Shown in pieces: positions 56,968-64,000 of a DNA stretch of 64,000 nt; the stretch's first letter is position 1, and each line of letters starts with the position of its first letter. Source of the stretch: Bacteroidia bacterium. GTDB taxonomy: Bacteria > Bacteroidota > Bacteroidia > Bacteroidales > Paludibacteraceae. The translations under genes and the position numbers were made by a program. The notes below the pieces were generated by a model. It did not search any database. It was not told where the DNA came from and worked only from the letters and a program-made list of their open reading frames with translations. Where the stretch lies: positions 55,328 through 119,327 of the forward strand of contig SAAO01000007.1 of NCBI GenBank assembly GCA_009929375.1, written 5' to 3'.

Positions 56968-57561
56968 ATGAAAAATCTTAGTCAGTTAACCGATGATAAA
57001 TTGGTGAAATTGTATGAAGACGGCAACAATGATGCATTTGAAGTTCTGCTTTCCCGCTATAAATCAAAAGTATTTTCGTATATCTTTCTGATTGTACGCA
57101 ACCGCGAACTTACCGAAGACATCTTTCAGGATACATTTATCAAAGCCATTGCCACCATACAGCAAGGTCGTTATGTGGAGTCGGGAAAATTTCTCGGCTG
57201 GATCAATCGTATAGCTCATAATCTGATTATCGACCATTTTCGCCGCGAGAAAAACGAAAATACCTTTTCGGCGGACGGAACGGAATATGATGTAATCAAT
57301 AACTCAAATCTGTCGGAAAAATCGGTGGAAGATACCATGTCGAACGAGCAGGTGCTGGCTGATGTGGTTCGTCTTATCGAATTTTTGCCCGAATCGCAAC
57401 GTTCGGTAGTGCGTATGCGCTATTTCGAGGATCTGAGTTTCAAGGAAATTGCCGAAAAAACCGATGTGAGTATCAACACCGCACTGGGCCGTATGCGCTA
57501 TGCTTTGATGAACATGCGGCGTATTGCACTTGAAAACGACATATATCTGGAGCTGAAATAA
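56968..57561 (+). CDS. ECF-type sigma-70 family RNA polymerase sigma factor
   Basis: A 197-residue sigma factor with region 2 (FEVLLSRYKSKVFSYIFLIVRNRELTEDIFQDTFIKAIATI, GWINRIAHNLIIDHFRR) and region 4 (LPESQRSVVRMRYFEDLSFKEIAEKTDVSINTALGRMRYALMNMRR). Regions 1 and 3 are absent, as in ECF sigmas. No anti-sigma gene follows; an insertion sequence now lies 39 bases after the stop and a 55-codon ORF beyond it. The promoters it recognises are unknown. Confidence 0.93.
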   Translation: MKNLSQLTDDKLVKLYEDGNNDAFEVLLSRYKSKVFSYIFLIVRNRELTEDIFQDTFIKAIATIQQGRYVESGKFLGWINRIAHNLIIDHFRREKNENTFSADGTEYDVINNSNLSEKSVEDTMSNEQVLADVVRLIEFLPESQRSVVRMRYFEDLSFKEIAEKTDVSINTALGRMRYALMNMRRIALENDIYLELK

Positions 57562-57591
57562 ACTCATACTAAATATTTTTCGGGCGGAATA

Positions 57592-57600
57592 TACTTTTTT
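57592..57600 (+). repeat. Left 9-bp target-site duplication of the IS4-family element
   Basis: TACTTTTTT immediately outside the left end; the same nine bases stand at 58993-59001 outside the right end. Confidence 0.75.
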
Positions 57601-58992
57601 CACTACTATCCGAAACTTTAAAAATTGAAAAAGCCTGAGAATCTCATATTTTTGTAGTCGACCAAAACATACAGAAAATATGAAACTCCACAGGCGCAGT
57701 AAAAATAACAAAAAACCAGTTATCCGACAAGTTTTAGACTTAGTACCAGAATTTATCCTTCGTCATTCTATACGAAAATATCAAAGCGACAAAGGTTGCC
57801 ATAAATACAAGACTTACGACCAATTAGTGGCATTAAGTTTCGGACAGCTTGGTAAATGTTATACTCTATCAGACATAAGTTGCGGATTATCAATTAGTAG
57901 TACCTTTATGGTTGATTTGGGATTAAAGCAGAATCCGGTTAAATCAACGATGAGCGATGGAAACAAGAATAGAGATTACAGAGTATTCGAAGATATTTAT
58001 TATCAGCTGATTAAATACTACGGACGCACATTAACAGACAATCGGGAAAGATCGGTCATTGAAGAAGTAAAAAATGAAACCATAAAACTGATTGATAGCT
58101 CTACTGTTAGTCTGTGTTTGAATCTTTTTGACTGGGCAAAGTTCCGAACAGCTAAAGGCGGGTTAAAAATCCATACCGTTTGGGACGACACACTGGGATT
58201 GCCTGATTATATCAATGTAACCGACGCCAAGTTACATGACAGCAAAGGGTTAGTCAGCCAAATTTTCCCAAAAGGGACAATTGTAGTCGAAGATAGAGCA
58301 TACTTTGATTTTGAGTTATTTAAGAAACGAATCGATGCCAAAAATATTTTTGTAACGCGCCTGAAAAGCAACATACTATACGAAAGTATCGAGGAGTTAG
58401 ATTTGCCAGATGACAGAGACCAAAATATATTGAAAGATGAGCTAATAAAGTTCACAAGTAAAGATGCGTTGAAAGCCGGACTTGAAGATCAGATATTCAG
58501 ATTGGTAACTGTATATAAAGAAGATGAGAATAAGGTAATTCACCTTATTACCAACCAAATAGATTGGCAGGCAATTACAATTGCTGACCTTTACAAGAAA
58601 CGTTGGGATATTGAGATATTTTTCAAATTAATGAAACAGAACCTGCAAATTAAAACATTTCTGGGTACAAGCGAAAATGCCGTAAAGTCGCAAATATATG
58701 TGGCTATGATAGTTTTCCTGCTTTTGGAGTTAATTCGTAGGGTATATTGCAAAAATAAAACGGGTTTTAGCAACTTTTGTGAAAAAGTACGGATATGTTT
58801 ACTTCATTATTTGTCTTTCGAGTACTTGTGCAGTATTAACGGAAAGGTTCATAAAGTAGAAAAATTACCAGACAAAAGTCTATTTGACCAAGATGAATTC
58901 TGCGTTCAAGCAGAATTATTTTCGTAACTCATTAAAATACAAACAGTTGCGTTTCCTAAATAATCTTTTATAAAAACTTTCGTACGGCAGTG
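57601..58992 (+). mobile_element. IS4-family insertion sequence, apparently intact (1392 bp)
   Basis: The boundaries come from imperfect terminal inverted repeats (left CACTACTATCCGAAACTTT, right CACTGCCGTACGAAAGTTT on the opposite strand, 14 of 19 matching). They are bracketed by the 9-bp duplication TACTTTTTT. The single transposase gene 57680-58927 fills it and has an intact catalytic set. It separates the sigma factor gene from a 55-codon ORF that probably used to follow it directly. Confidence 0.85.
57680..58927 (+). CDS. IS4-family DDE transposase
   Basis: A 415-residue transposase. The catalytic Asp residues lie in LIDSSTVSL (near 139) and VVEDRAYFD (near 203). The Glu sits in the YREK signature YKKRWDIEIFFKLMK (Y-2-R-3-E-6-K, near 305-320) typical of IS4. 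An N-terminal DUF4372-like segment (LDLVPEFILRHSIRKYQSDKGCHKYKTYDQLVALSFGQLG) places it in the common Bacteroidetes IS4 subgroup. The frame is uninterrupted, so the element may be active. Confidence 0.93.
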   Translation: MKLHRRSKNNKKPVIRQVLDLVPEFILRHSIRKYQSDKGCHKYKTYDQLVALSFGQLGKCYTLSDISCGLSISSTFMVDLGLKQNPVKSTMSDGNKNRDYRVFEDIYYQLIKYYGRTLTDNRERSVIEEVKNETIKLIDSSTVSLCLNLFDWAKFRTAKGGLKIHTVWDDTLGLPDYINVTDAKLHDSKGLVSQIFPKGTIVVEDRAYFDFELFKKRIDAKNIFVTRLKSNILYESIEELDLPDDRDQNILKDELIKFTSKDALKAGLEDQIFRLVTVYKEDENKVIHLITNQIDWQAITIADLYKKRWDIEIFFKLMKQNLQIKTFLGTSENAVKSQIYVAMIVFLLLELIRRVYCKNKTGFSNFCEKVRICLLHYLSFEYLCSINGKVHKVEKLPDKSLFDQDEFCVQAELFS

Positions 58993-59001
58993 TACTTTTT
59001 T
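58993..59001 (+). repeat. Right 9-bp target-site duplication of the IS4-family element
   Basis: TACTTTTTT directly after the right inverted repeat, identical to 57592-57600. Confidence 0.75.
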
Positions 59002-59051
59002 ATATACAGCTGCGTTATTAAAGTAAAACAACAAAAAACGCGCAGTTGCCT

Positions 59052-59219
59052 ATGCAAAAAACTACTACTCCTTTAAAAAAAACTGATTTAGAAACCCGAA
59101 AAAACGAAATGAGCATGGAACCCTCGCTTCAATCATTACAGAAAATTATGCAGTTTGCTGCTAACTACAGGGTTCAGAAAGTCAATAAGAATCAGTTTGT
59201 TGAAATGTATTTAAGTTAG
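59052..59219 (+). CDS. Small ORF (55 aa) separated from the sigma gene by the IS
   Basis: ATG at 59052 to TAG at 59217-59219 encodes a basic 55-residue protein beginning MQKTTTPLKKTDLETRKNEM and containing LQKIMQFAANYRVQKV. It has no signal peptide or membrane helix, and I recognise no family. A good terminator follows within 10 bases, which supports a real transcription unit end. Without the IS it would start about 89 bases after the sigma factor stop, so it was probably the second gene of that operon. After the insertion its expression depends on readthrough or a new promoter. Confidence 0.6.
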   Translation: MQKTTTPLKKTDLETRKNEMSMEPSLQSLQKIMQFAANYRVQKVNKNQFVEMYLS

Positions 59220-59223
59220 AAAT

Positions 59224-59258
59224 AAAAAAATCTTCCGCATAACGGAAGATTTTTTTTG
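59224..59258 (+). terminator. Intrinsic terminator after the 55-codon ORF
   Basis: AAAAATCTTCCG and CGGAAGATTTTT form a 12-bp stem with a 4- to 5-nt loop and a run of T. Confidence 0.88.
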
Positions 59259-59407
59259 TGTTTCAGTGTTCCAGAGTTCCAGAGTTTCAGAGTTTCAATT
59301 TGAAGATTTGAAGATTTGAAGATTTGAAATTTGAAATTTGAAAATTTTGGACTACGGAAGTTATTCTCAATTAATCACGCGTCACACAGTCATTTGTCTT
59401 TCGTCTT
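59258..59407. repeat. Mosaic intergenic repeat block, part 1 (octamers and shared modules)
   Basis: In order: TTTCAGAG/TTCCAGAG octamers (59258-59298); GAAGATTT/GAAATTT octamers (59299-59348); a 24-bp module beginning CGGAAGT (59356-59379); and CACACAGTCA (59384-59393). The first module recurs inverted at 60316-60362. The last two recur inverted at 62952-62929 and 62923-62914. Confidence 0.8.
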
Positions 59408-59596
<189 letters not shown>

Positions 59597-59619
59597 AATT
59601 ATTCATTGTCAATTAAGCA

Positions 59620-60045
59620 TTATCCCTCCACAATCACAATCTCCGATGTAACAGGAATTGCTTTGCGATACAATGCCCCTACTCCGCAGTATGTTTCTTC
59701 TGACATACTTACAGCTTTTTCTACTTTTTCGAGCGGAATATCATGTCCGGTAATTGTATAAATTACATGCATATTTTTATAATGTACCGGATGTTCTTCA
59801 GTCAGTTCACCCTGCACTTCAATATCGAGCGCCTTAAACTCAACCCTCATCTTTTTTAGTATTGACACAATGTCCATTCCGGTACAACCACTGAGCGAAG
59901 CCAACTGAAGTTTTTTAGGTCCCGGTCCCAGGTCTTTTCCTCCCGAAGCTTCAGGTGCATCCATTATCAGTTTGTGTTCGCCTATCTGAGTCTGGAAAGT
60001 CAAGTCTCCTTTCCATTGCGTTTTAATTACATGTTTGTCTGCCAT
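59620..60045 (-). CDS. OsmC/Ohr-family protein
   Basis: A 141-residue protein of the OsmC/Ohr fold, members of which reduce organic hydroperoxides through two cysteines. Here the redox pair is Cys in SLSGCTGMDIVSILKKM and Cys in EETYCGVGALYRKAIPV, in the usual positions. The N-terminal part (WKGDLTFQTQIGEHKLIMDAPEASGGKDLGPGPKKL) matches OsmC more than Ohr. It is isolated between long repeat tracts, and the GH13 gene upstream on the same strand is 400 bases away. The peroxidase role is from family knowledge. Confidence 0.9.
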   Translation of the reverse strand: MADKHVIKTQWKGDLTFQTQIGEHKLIMDAPEASGGKDLGPGPKKLQLASLSGCTGMDIVSILKKMRVEFKALDIEVQGELTEEHPVHYKNMHVIYTITGHDIPLEKVEKAVSMSEETYCGVGALYRKAIPVTSEIVIVEG

Positions 60046-60116
60046 AAATTCTGTTTTAAAATTGATTACATAAAAAGTAACAGTTGGAAGATGGAATTTG
60101 TTCCACGTTCCAGGAG

Positions 60117-60172
60117 TTTCACAGTTTCAGAGTTTCAGGGTTTCACAGTTTCAGGGTTTCAGGGTTTCAGGA
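60117..60172. repeat. Octamer tandem repeat TTTCAGGG upstream of osmC
   Basis: Seven uninterrupted 8-bp units (TTTCACAG, TTTCAGAG, TTTCAGGG, TTTCACAG, TTTCAGGG, TTTCAGGG, TTTCAGGA), same module type as 59258-59298. It is followed by a GC-rich patch at 60222-60247 that includes CCGCCGCGGCG. Confidence 0.9.
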
Positions 60173-60315
60173 GTTTTGCATTTCGGAGACTATCCTCATA
60201 ATCAGGATAAGAAGTCATCCTGCACCCGCCGCGGCGAGGGAGGGGTCTAAAGACTCCGGAAATTTTATAAGGTTTTAAAATGAGGATTGCAAAGTCATTT
60301 TCTACTAAGGTTTAA

Positions 60316-60445
60316 CTTTGAAACTCTGAAACCCCTGAAACTCTGGAACTCTGAAACACAGAACCCAAAACTCTGAAACCCCTGAAACTCTGGAACTCTG
60401 AAACACAGAACCCAAAACTCTGAAACCCTGAAACTCTGAAACCCT
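60316..60445. repeat. Repeat block between osmC and the GH13 gene
   Basis: A unit of about 47 bp (starting ACTCTGAAACCCCTGAAACT) is present twice in tandem, followed by more CTGAAAC octamer-like text. On the minus strand it reads TGTTTCAGAGTTCCAGAGTTT, nearly the same as 59260-59298. The block lies at the 3' end of the GH13 gene. Confidence 0.85.
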
Positions 60446-60453
60446 CTTTAATC

Positions 60454-62835
60454 CTACCTGTAAATCACTTCCACCCCATAAGCCGGCACTTTCACGCTGA
60501 GTTCGCTGTTTTTCAGCTCAAATGCGTTTCCGTTAAATGCTTTCAGACCTGTGGCTTTCAGCACAGCAGGCAGTGTAACCTTTATTTCCTTTGCCTGATT
60601 GCTGTTGTTGAGTATTACAATGGCTTCGCTACCGAAGTATTTGCGTGCATACACCCAGCTGTCGGTTTTTGTTTCCACATTGATAAAGCTACCGTAAATA
60701 AACACCGGTTCGCTGCGACGAAGTTTGGCCAAACGGCTGACACCGTTGAGAAGCTTTTCTTCGCGTGCATTCAGTCCGCTGAAACGCATCATGCGTCTGC
60801 TGTCGGGGTCGTTACCACCGGTCAGACCTATTTCGTCGCCATAGTAAATTACAGGCACTCCGGGAATAGTAAGGTTAAATGCATGAAACAGCAGGAATTT
60901 ATCGTAAGCAGTGGAGTCGGTAATGCCAATTTCGCGGTTCCAACCGGCAGCTTTGGCATCTTCGCCAAACTTCACATCGCCCGAGGCATAAGCCATAAAG
61001 CGTGCTTTGTCGTGATTACCTGAAATATAACCCATCAGATTGTGATTGCCGTACATTTGCAAACTGGCATTCAGCACACTTTGCACACGTGTAAAATCGC
61101 CTCCACCCACACCGGCAAAAGTTGTGTTTGCAATGTCGTACACATTGAAGTCGAACTGGCCATCGAGCATACCTGTAGTCAGATAGCTGGCTATCAAACG
61201 CGGACTGCCATAAGTTTCGCCAATCTGATAATTCATATTGTCGGGGAAATTTTGCTTCATTTTAAGCGTAAGCAGTCGCCAGAATTCCAGATTTACATGT
61301 TTGCAGGCATCGTGTCGGAAACCATCGAGTTTGAACTCCTTCATCCAGTATATAGCTGAGTCGGTCATCATATCCACCACTTCGGGGTTCGAATAGTCAA
61401 GCGAAGGCATAAAAGTATCGAACCAGGTGGTAAGACGCTGCTCGTCCCACTTCTCCACATTCAAAGTGCCATCGGGCAAATACAAATCTGTTGCGAATTC
61501 GGGATGCTCTTTGTACAGAGGGTGTTCTTCGTGTACATGATTAGCCACATAGTCGAGTAACACATTTACCTGATGCTCATGGGCTTTGGTCACCATCGTT
61601 TTCAGTTCGTCGTTTGTACCAAAGCGAAAATCCACTTTCGACGACGACACTGGCCAGTAACCATGATATCCTGAGAATTTTGTATTCTTAGGCGCATAAA
61701 AACCGTAAGGTTCGAGCGGATTCTGATTAAGTGGCGATACCCAAAGTGTATTTACGCCAAGTTTTTCAAAATATCCATCCTCAATCTTTTGTTGCAGTCC
61801 GGCAAGGTCGCCACCCCAGAAATCCACACGCGGATCCACATCGGGACGGTTGAGCGGTTTATCGTTCAGCGTATCGCCGTTCATAAAACGATCCACCAGC
61901 ATAAAATACATAATTTGAGCATGTTTATCGGTACGGGTAAGCTGCTTGCTTTGCGTCAGCACATCGCCTTTGTGAAGGGGAATAAGCACATCGTTGCTTA
62001 CACCTTCGGCATTGGCAGCCCAAACACGAATAAATGAGCGTTCGAGCGCTGTGGCTTCGGCAGGAATATCGAAAGTAATCTGACCATTCACCACTTTTAC
62101 AAACTTATCGGGCAAAAGGTAATTTTGCCAGTACACAAACACATTCGTTACTTCATTTTGCACAGTGAGTACAATTTTGTTGTCGTCGGTTTTTTCGGTA
62201 TAAAGCACAGGGAACAGATGACTTTTTCCCGGGACTTCGAGAATGGAATTGTACTTTCCAAAACCATTATCCACTTTTTGAGGATTGTTGGCATCATGGT
62301 TCTGATCGCCATCTAAGTTCATTTGATACAGGTAAGTACCGGGACTAAGCTGAAGTTCCACTTCATACAATCCCTGTGCATTCAGCTGTAGGTCGGGAGT
62401 GCGCGAAGGCGTCCAGTCGTTCATCTGACCGGCTACCTGTATGCGGTTGTATTTTTTCCCCTGAGCATCGAAAGTAAACTTATAAGCCGTTTTATCAGTC
62501 TTCCGACATGGAACGGAATATGCCACACCTTTTACATGAATTTTCAGGTCAACAAACTGCTCCGTTTCGGGACTTACATCAACCGTGGCAATGGTTTTGT
62601 CAGCATTCATACTGATTTTTACAGTCTGCGAACTGCTGGTCACCGAGTCGATACTCTCAGGCTTCAGAATAAAATCCTGAAGATAAATGTCGTTCGCGCC
62701 CATTTCGAGTGTCAGCAGCGAGTTCAGATTGCGATTGTCGGGCGCTGTGGCCGGCTGATGTAGTGAAGGCTGACAGGCTGCGAGTGAAACAGCAAGTAAT
62801 CCTCCGAGCCATAAATGTTTTGTTTTGAATAACAT
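60454..62835 (-). CDS. GH13 alpha-amylase-family lipoprotein (SusA/neopullulanase-like)
   Basis: Start at 62835 gives a lipoprotein signal MLFKTKHLWLGGLLAVSLAAC with lipobox Cys; codons upstream lack signal character. The 793-residue protein has an N-terminal starch/E-set (CBM48-like) module (QVAGQMNDWTPSRTPDLQLNAQGLYEVELQL) and a GH13 barrel. The barrel has region I DYVANH, nucleophile Asp in DGFRHDACKH (near 506), Glu in IGETYG (near 536) and the HD of SGNHDKARF (near 609). A C-terminal beta domain follows. Substrate is probably alpha-glucan or maltooligosaccharide at the cell envelope. No susC/susD pair is nearby. Confidence 0.9.
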   Translation of the reverse strand: MLFKTKHLWLGGLLAVSLAACQPSLHQPATAPDNRNLNSLLTLEMGANDIYLQDFILKPESIDSVTSSSQTVKISMNADKTIATVDVSPETEQFVDLKIHVKGVAYSVPCRKTDKTAYKFTFDAQGKKYNRIQVAGQMNDWTPSRTPDLQLNAQGLYEVELQLSPGTYLYQMNLDGDQNHDANNPQKVDNGFGKYNSILEVPGKSHLFPVLYTEKTDDNKIVLTVQNEVTNVFVYWQNYLLPDKFVKVVNGQITFDIPAEATALERSFIRVWAANAEGVSNDVLIPLHKGDVLTQSKQLTRTDKHAQIMYFMLVDRFMNGDTLNDKPLNRPDVDPRVDFWGGDLAGLQQKIEDGYFEKLGVNTLWVSPLNQNPLEPYGFYAPKNTKFSGYHGYWPVSSSKVDFRFGTNDELKTMVTKAHEHQVNVLLDYVANHVHEEHPLYKEHPEFATDLYLPDGTLNVEKWDEQRLTTWFDTFMPSLDYSNPEVVDMMTDSAIYWMKEFKLDGFRHDACKHVNLEFWRLLTLKMKQNFPDNMNYQIGETYGSPRLIASYLTTGMLDGQFDFNVYDIANTTFAGVGGGDFTRVQSVLNASLQMYGNHNLMGYISGNHDKARFMAYASGDVKFGEDAKAAGWNREIGITDSTAYDKFLLFHAFNLTIPGVPVIYYGDEIGLTGGNDPDSRRMMRFSGLNAREEKLLNGVSRLAKLRRSEPVFIYGSFINVETKTDSWVYARKYFGSEAIVILNNSNQAKEIKVTLPAVLKATGLKAFNGNAFELKNSELSVKVPAYGVEVIYR

Positions 62836-62869
62836 ATTATTTTTATTTACAATTTTTTCATTTACAATT

Positions 62870-62990
62870 GATAATGCATAATTGAGAGCCAAGAGCCATG
62901 ACAATAGACTATGTGACTGTGTGGCTGTGTGATTAATTGAGAATTACTTCCGAATTGCAAAACTTTGAAACTCCGAAACTTCTTTCATTC
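62870..62990. repeat. Mosaic intergenic repeat block upstream of the GH13 gene
   Basis: Read on the minus strand this carries GTTTCGGAGTTTCAAAG, the 24-bp CGGAAGT module (62952-62929), CACACAGTCA (62923-62914), GGCTCTTGGCTCT (heptamer text) and AATTATGCATTATCAATT. This is the same module order as 59258-59620 in inverted orientation. The segment runs just upstream of the GH13 start. Confidence 0.8.
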
Positions 62991-63076
62991 CACAAATTAA
63001 GCTAAAACAATCGACAGTAAAAAGCAGCTATTCCAAAATAGTATTCAGTGTTTATGCAAACGATTGCCCTGCATAC

Positions 63077-63109
63077 AAAAAAAGGTGCCGGATCACAACC
63101 GACACCTTT
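63077..63109 (-). terminator. Terminator after the DUF4890/Spy-like gene
   Basis: On the minus strand AAAGGTG...CACCTTT with inner CGG/CCG pairing is followed by seven T. Confidence 0.85.
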
Positions 63110-63193
63110 CCTCACATTCACCTCTTATCACGATCACTTTCTTTTTACACCTTTCTGATTTGATAAAAGATAAAAGATAAAAACTAATCACTT

Positions 63194-63658
63194 TTATTTC
63201 TGATTTCTTTTTTGCATCATGCCAGCTCTGTGCTTTGCATTATTGCCTTTTCGTTCAGCAATTTTAGCCTGACGATCGGCAACCTGTGCTTTGTGCTGTG
63301 CAAATTTTTCAGGGCCAAGAATTTTTTCAAGTTCAGCCTGATTAGCTTTACGCATGTCCTCAGCTTTTTTTAGTTGTTCTTCACGCAGTTTTGCCATTTC
63401 GGCACGATGTTCTTCACGTTGTTTGTCCTGTTTTTCGAAAAACACTTCGAGCTTTTTGCGCTGCGCATCGGTCAGTTCCAAATCCACAGCCATATAGCCG
63501 GCGCGTTTCTGCGGTGTCAGTTTTTCTTTATTTTCCTGACGCATTTCCTTACGTTCACCCTGACGGGCTTTCTGGTTCGGACGTTGAGGCTGCTGAGCCA
63601 TCATTACTGTGCTAAGGGCAAATATCATTGCCACTATTGTAATACCATACTTTTTCAT
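63194..63658 (-). CDS. Periplasmic DUF4890/Spy-like helical protein
   Basis: A 154-residue exported protein with signal peptide MKKYGITIVAMIFALSTVMMAQ. The mature part is an all-helical, highly charged chain (Lys, Glu, Arg, Gln) with LTPQKRAGYMAVDLELTDAQRKKLEVFFEKQ, reminiscent of the LTxxQ motif of Spy/CpxP periplasmic chaperones and the Bacteroidetes DUF4890 group. Function is unknown, and a chaperone or metal-response role is analogy only. It is monocistronic, with a terminator at 63077-63109. Confidence 0.8.
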   Translation of the reverse strand: MKKYGITIVAMIFALSTVMMAQQPQRPNQKARQGERKEMRQENKEKLTPQKRAGYMAVDLELTDAQRKKLEVFFEKQDKQREEHRAEMAKLREEQLKKAEDMRKANQAELEKILGPEKFAQHKAQVADRQAKIAERKGNNAKHRAGMMQKRNQK

Positions 63659-64000
63659 AAATTATTCCTTTTAAATAAGTTGTTGTTTGTTATAAACTCT
63701 CAATGACACATTCTGATTAACCCGGGTGTAAATAGTTTGCGTACAGTACTTCTTTCTTATTTTTTGAAAATAAAACAGAAGTAATCGTTTTCTTTGTATG
63801 TATTGACTTGCAGCGATGCAAAAGGTTTAAAACGGCAGGAAGAAGTTTTTTTTGCCCCAGGTCCCTGACCAAACAGATATCTTATTTCAGCTACTAGACT
63901 TCGCACACGTTCGACGGAAACCAGAGGTCACGACCATAGGGATTTATTGAAATCCGGTAGGAATATATTATAAGGAACCAACGGTCATGACAAAAAGGAA
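63659..64000. other. Intergenic end region with short GGTC/GACC hairpins
   Basis: No gene seen. Three short palindromes, GGTC-CCT-GACC (63860-63870), GGTC-AC-GACC (63926-63935) and GTCATGAC (63984-63991), occur at spacings of 66 and 58 bases. They may belong to a repeat element that continues beyond the window. Confidence 0.5.

Noticed and set aside
60084..60278. ORF reading through the TTTCAGGG octamer tract (repeated SFRVSGFQ peptides)
   Set aside because: The peptide repeats merely reflect the DNA repeat; no start signal or conserved domain.

Overview
The window is a 64 kb piece of a Bacteroidota chromosome, most likely from the order Bacteroidales. The evidence is the gene content: a Rho with a long disordered insert, a Bacteroidetes-type putative porin, and the ilvD-ilvB-ilvN-thioesterase-ilvC order. 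Base composition is AT-rich, recognisable Shine-Dalgarno sites are scarce, and many intergenic regions carry the Bacteroidetes promoter signature TTG-N19/20-TAnnTTTG. Species cannot be named from the sequence alone. Most of the window is ordinary housekeeping DNA. I see no prophage, CRISPR array, restriction or other defence locus, secretion system or plasmid module.

Layout. 1-5.4 kb: tilS (5' end cut by the window), rho, a Big2 lipoprotein and fabG. 5.6-9.6 kb: a fused trehalose-6-phosphate synthase/phosphatase facing a GH15 glucoamylase-like gene. 9.8-14.2 kb: a membrane pyrophosphatase, MTA/SAH nucleosidase and a Ste24-like M48 protease. 14.3-17.9 kb: a membrane metallophosphoesterase followed by an ABC importer whose permease and ATPase are one polypeptide. 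18-20 kb: a PadR regulator and a PspC/GIN-domain membrane protein. 20-26 kb: a six-gene MacAB-TolC-like exporter operon, with a frameshift in tolC and a double palindrome over its promoter. 26.5-33.7 kb: a ferredoxin and the branched-chain amino acid operon, headed by an intact leader-peptide attenuator. 34-41.2 kb: dxs, trkA, two tandem trkH genes and a PsiE-like gene. 41.3-47.5 kb: tRNA-Pro, hemW-like, PBP1A, a MITE-like element and a TPR protein. 47.6-55.5 kb: U32 peptidase, homoserine acyltransferase, a periplasmic solute-binding protein, a putative porin and an unusual radical SAM protein. 55.8-59.2 kb: a cation-efflux protein, and an ECF sigma factor separated from a 55-codon ORF by an IS4-family insertion with 9-bp target duplications. 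59.2-64 kb: osmC, a GH13 lipoprotein and a Spy/DUF4890-like gene, embedded in mosaic intergenic repeats.

The most informative regulatory find is upstream of ilvD. A 22-codon ORF contains ten consecutive Ile/Val/Leu codons and is followed by a perfect 12-bp terminator hairpin. A competing antiterminator pairing starts at the ORF stop codon. This is a complete ribosome-mediated attenuator. The second theme is intergenic repeats. They include a 27-unit heptamer array, octamer arrays, inverted copies of the same short modules on both sides of osmC and the GH13 gene, a 191-bp MITE-like element with 24-bp terminal inverted repeats, a nested-palindrome block, and a set of three evenly spaced hairpins.
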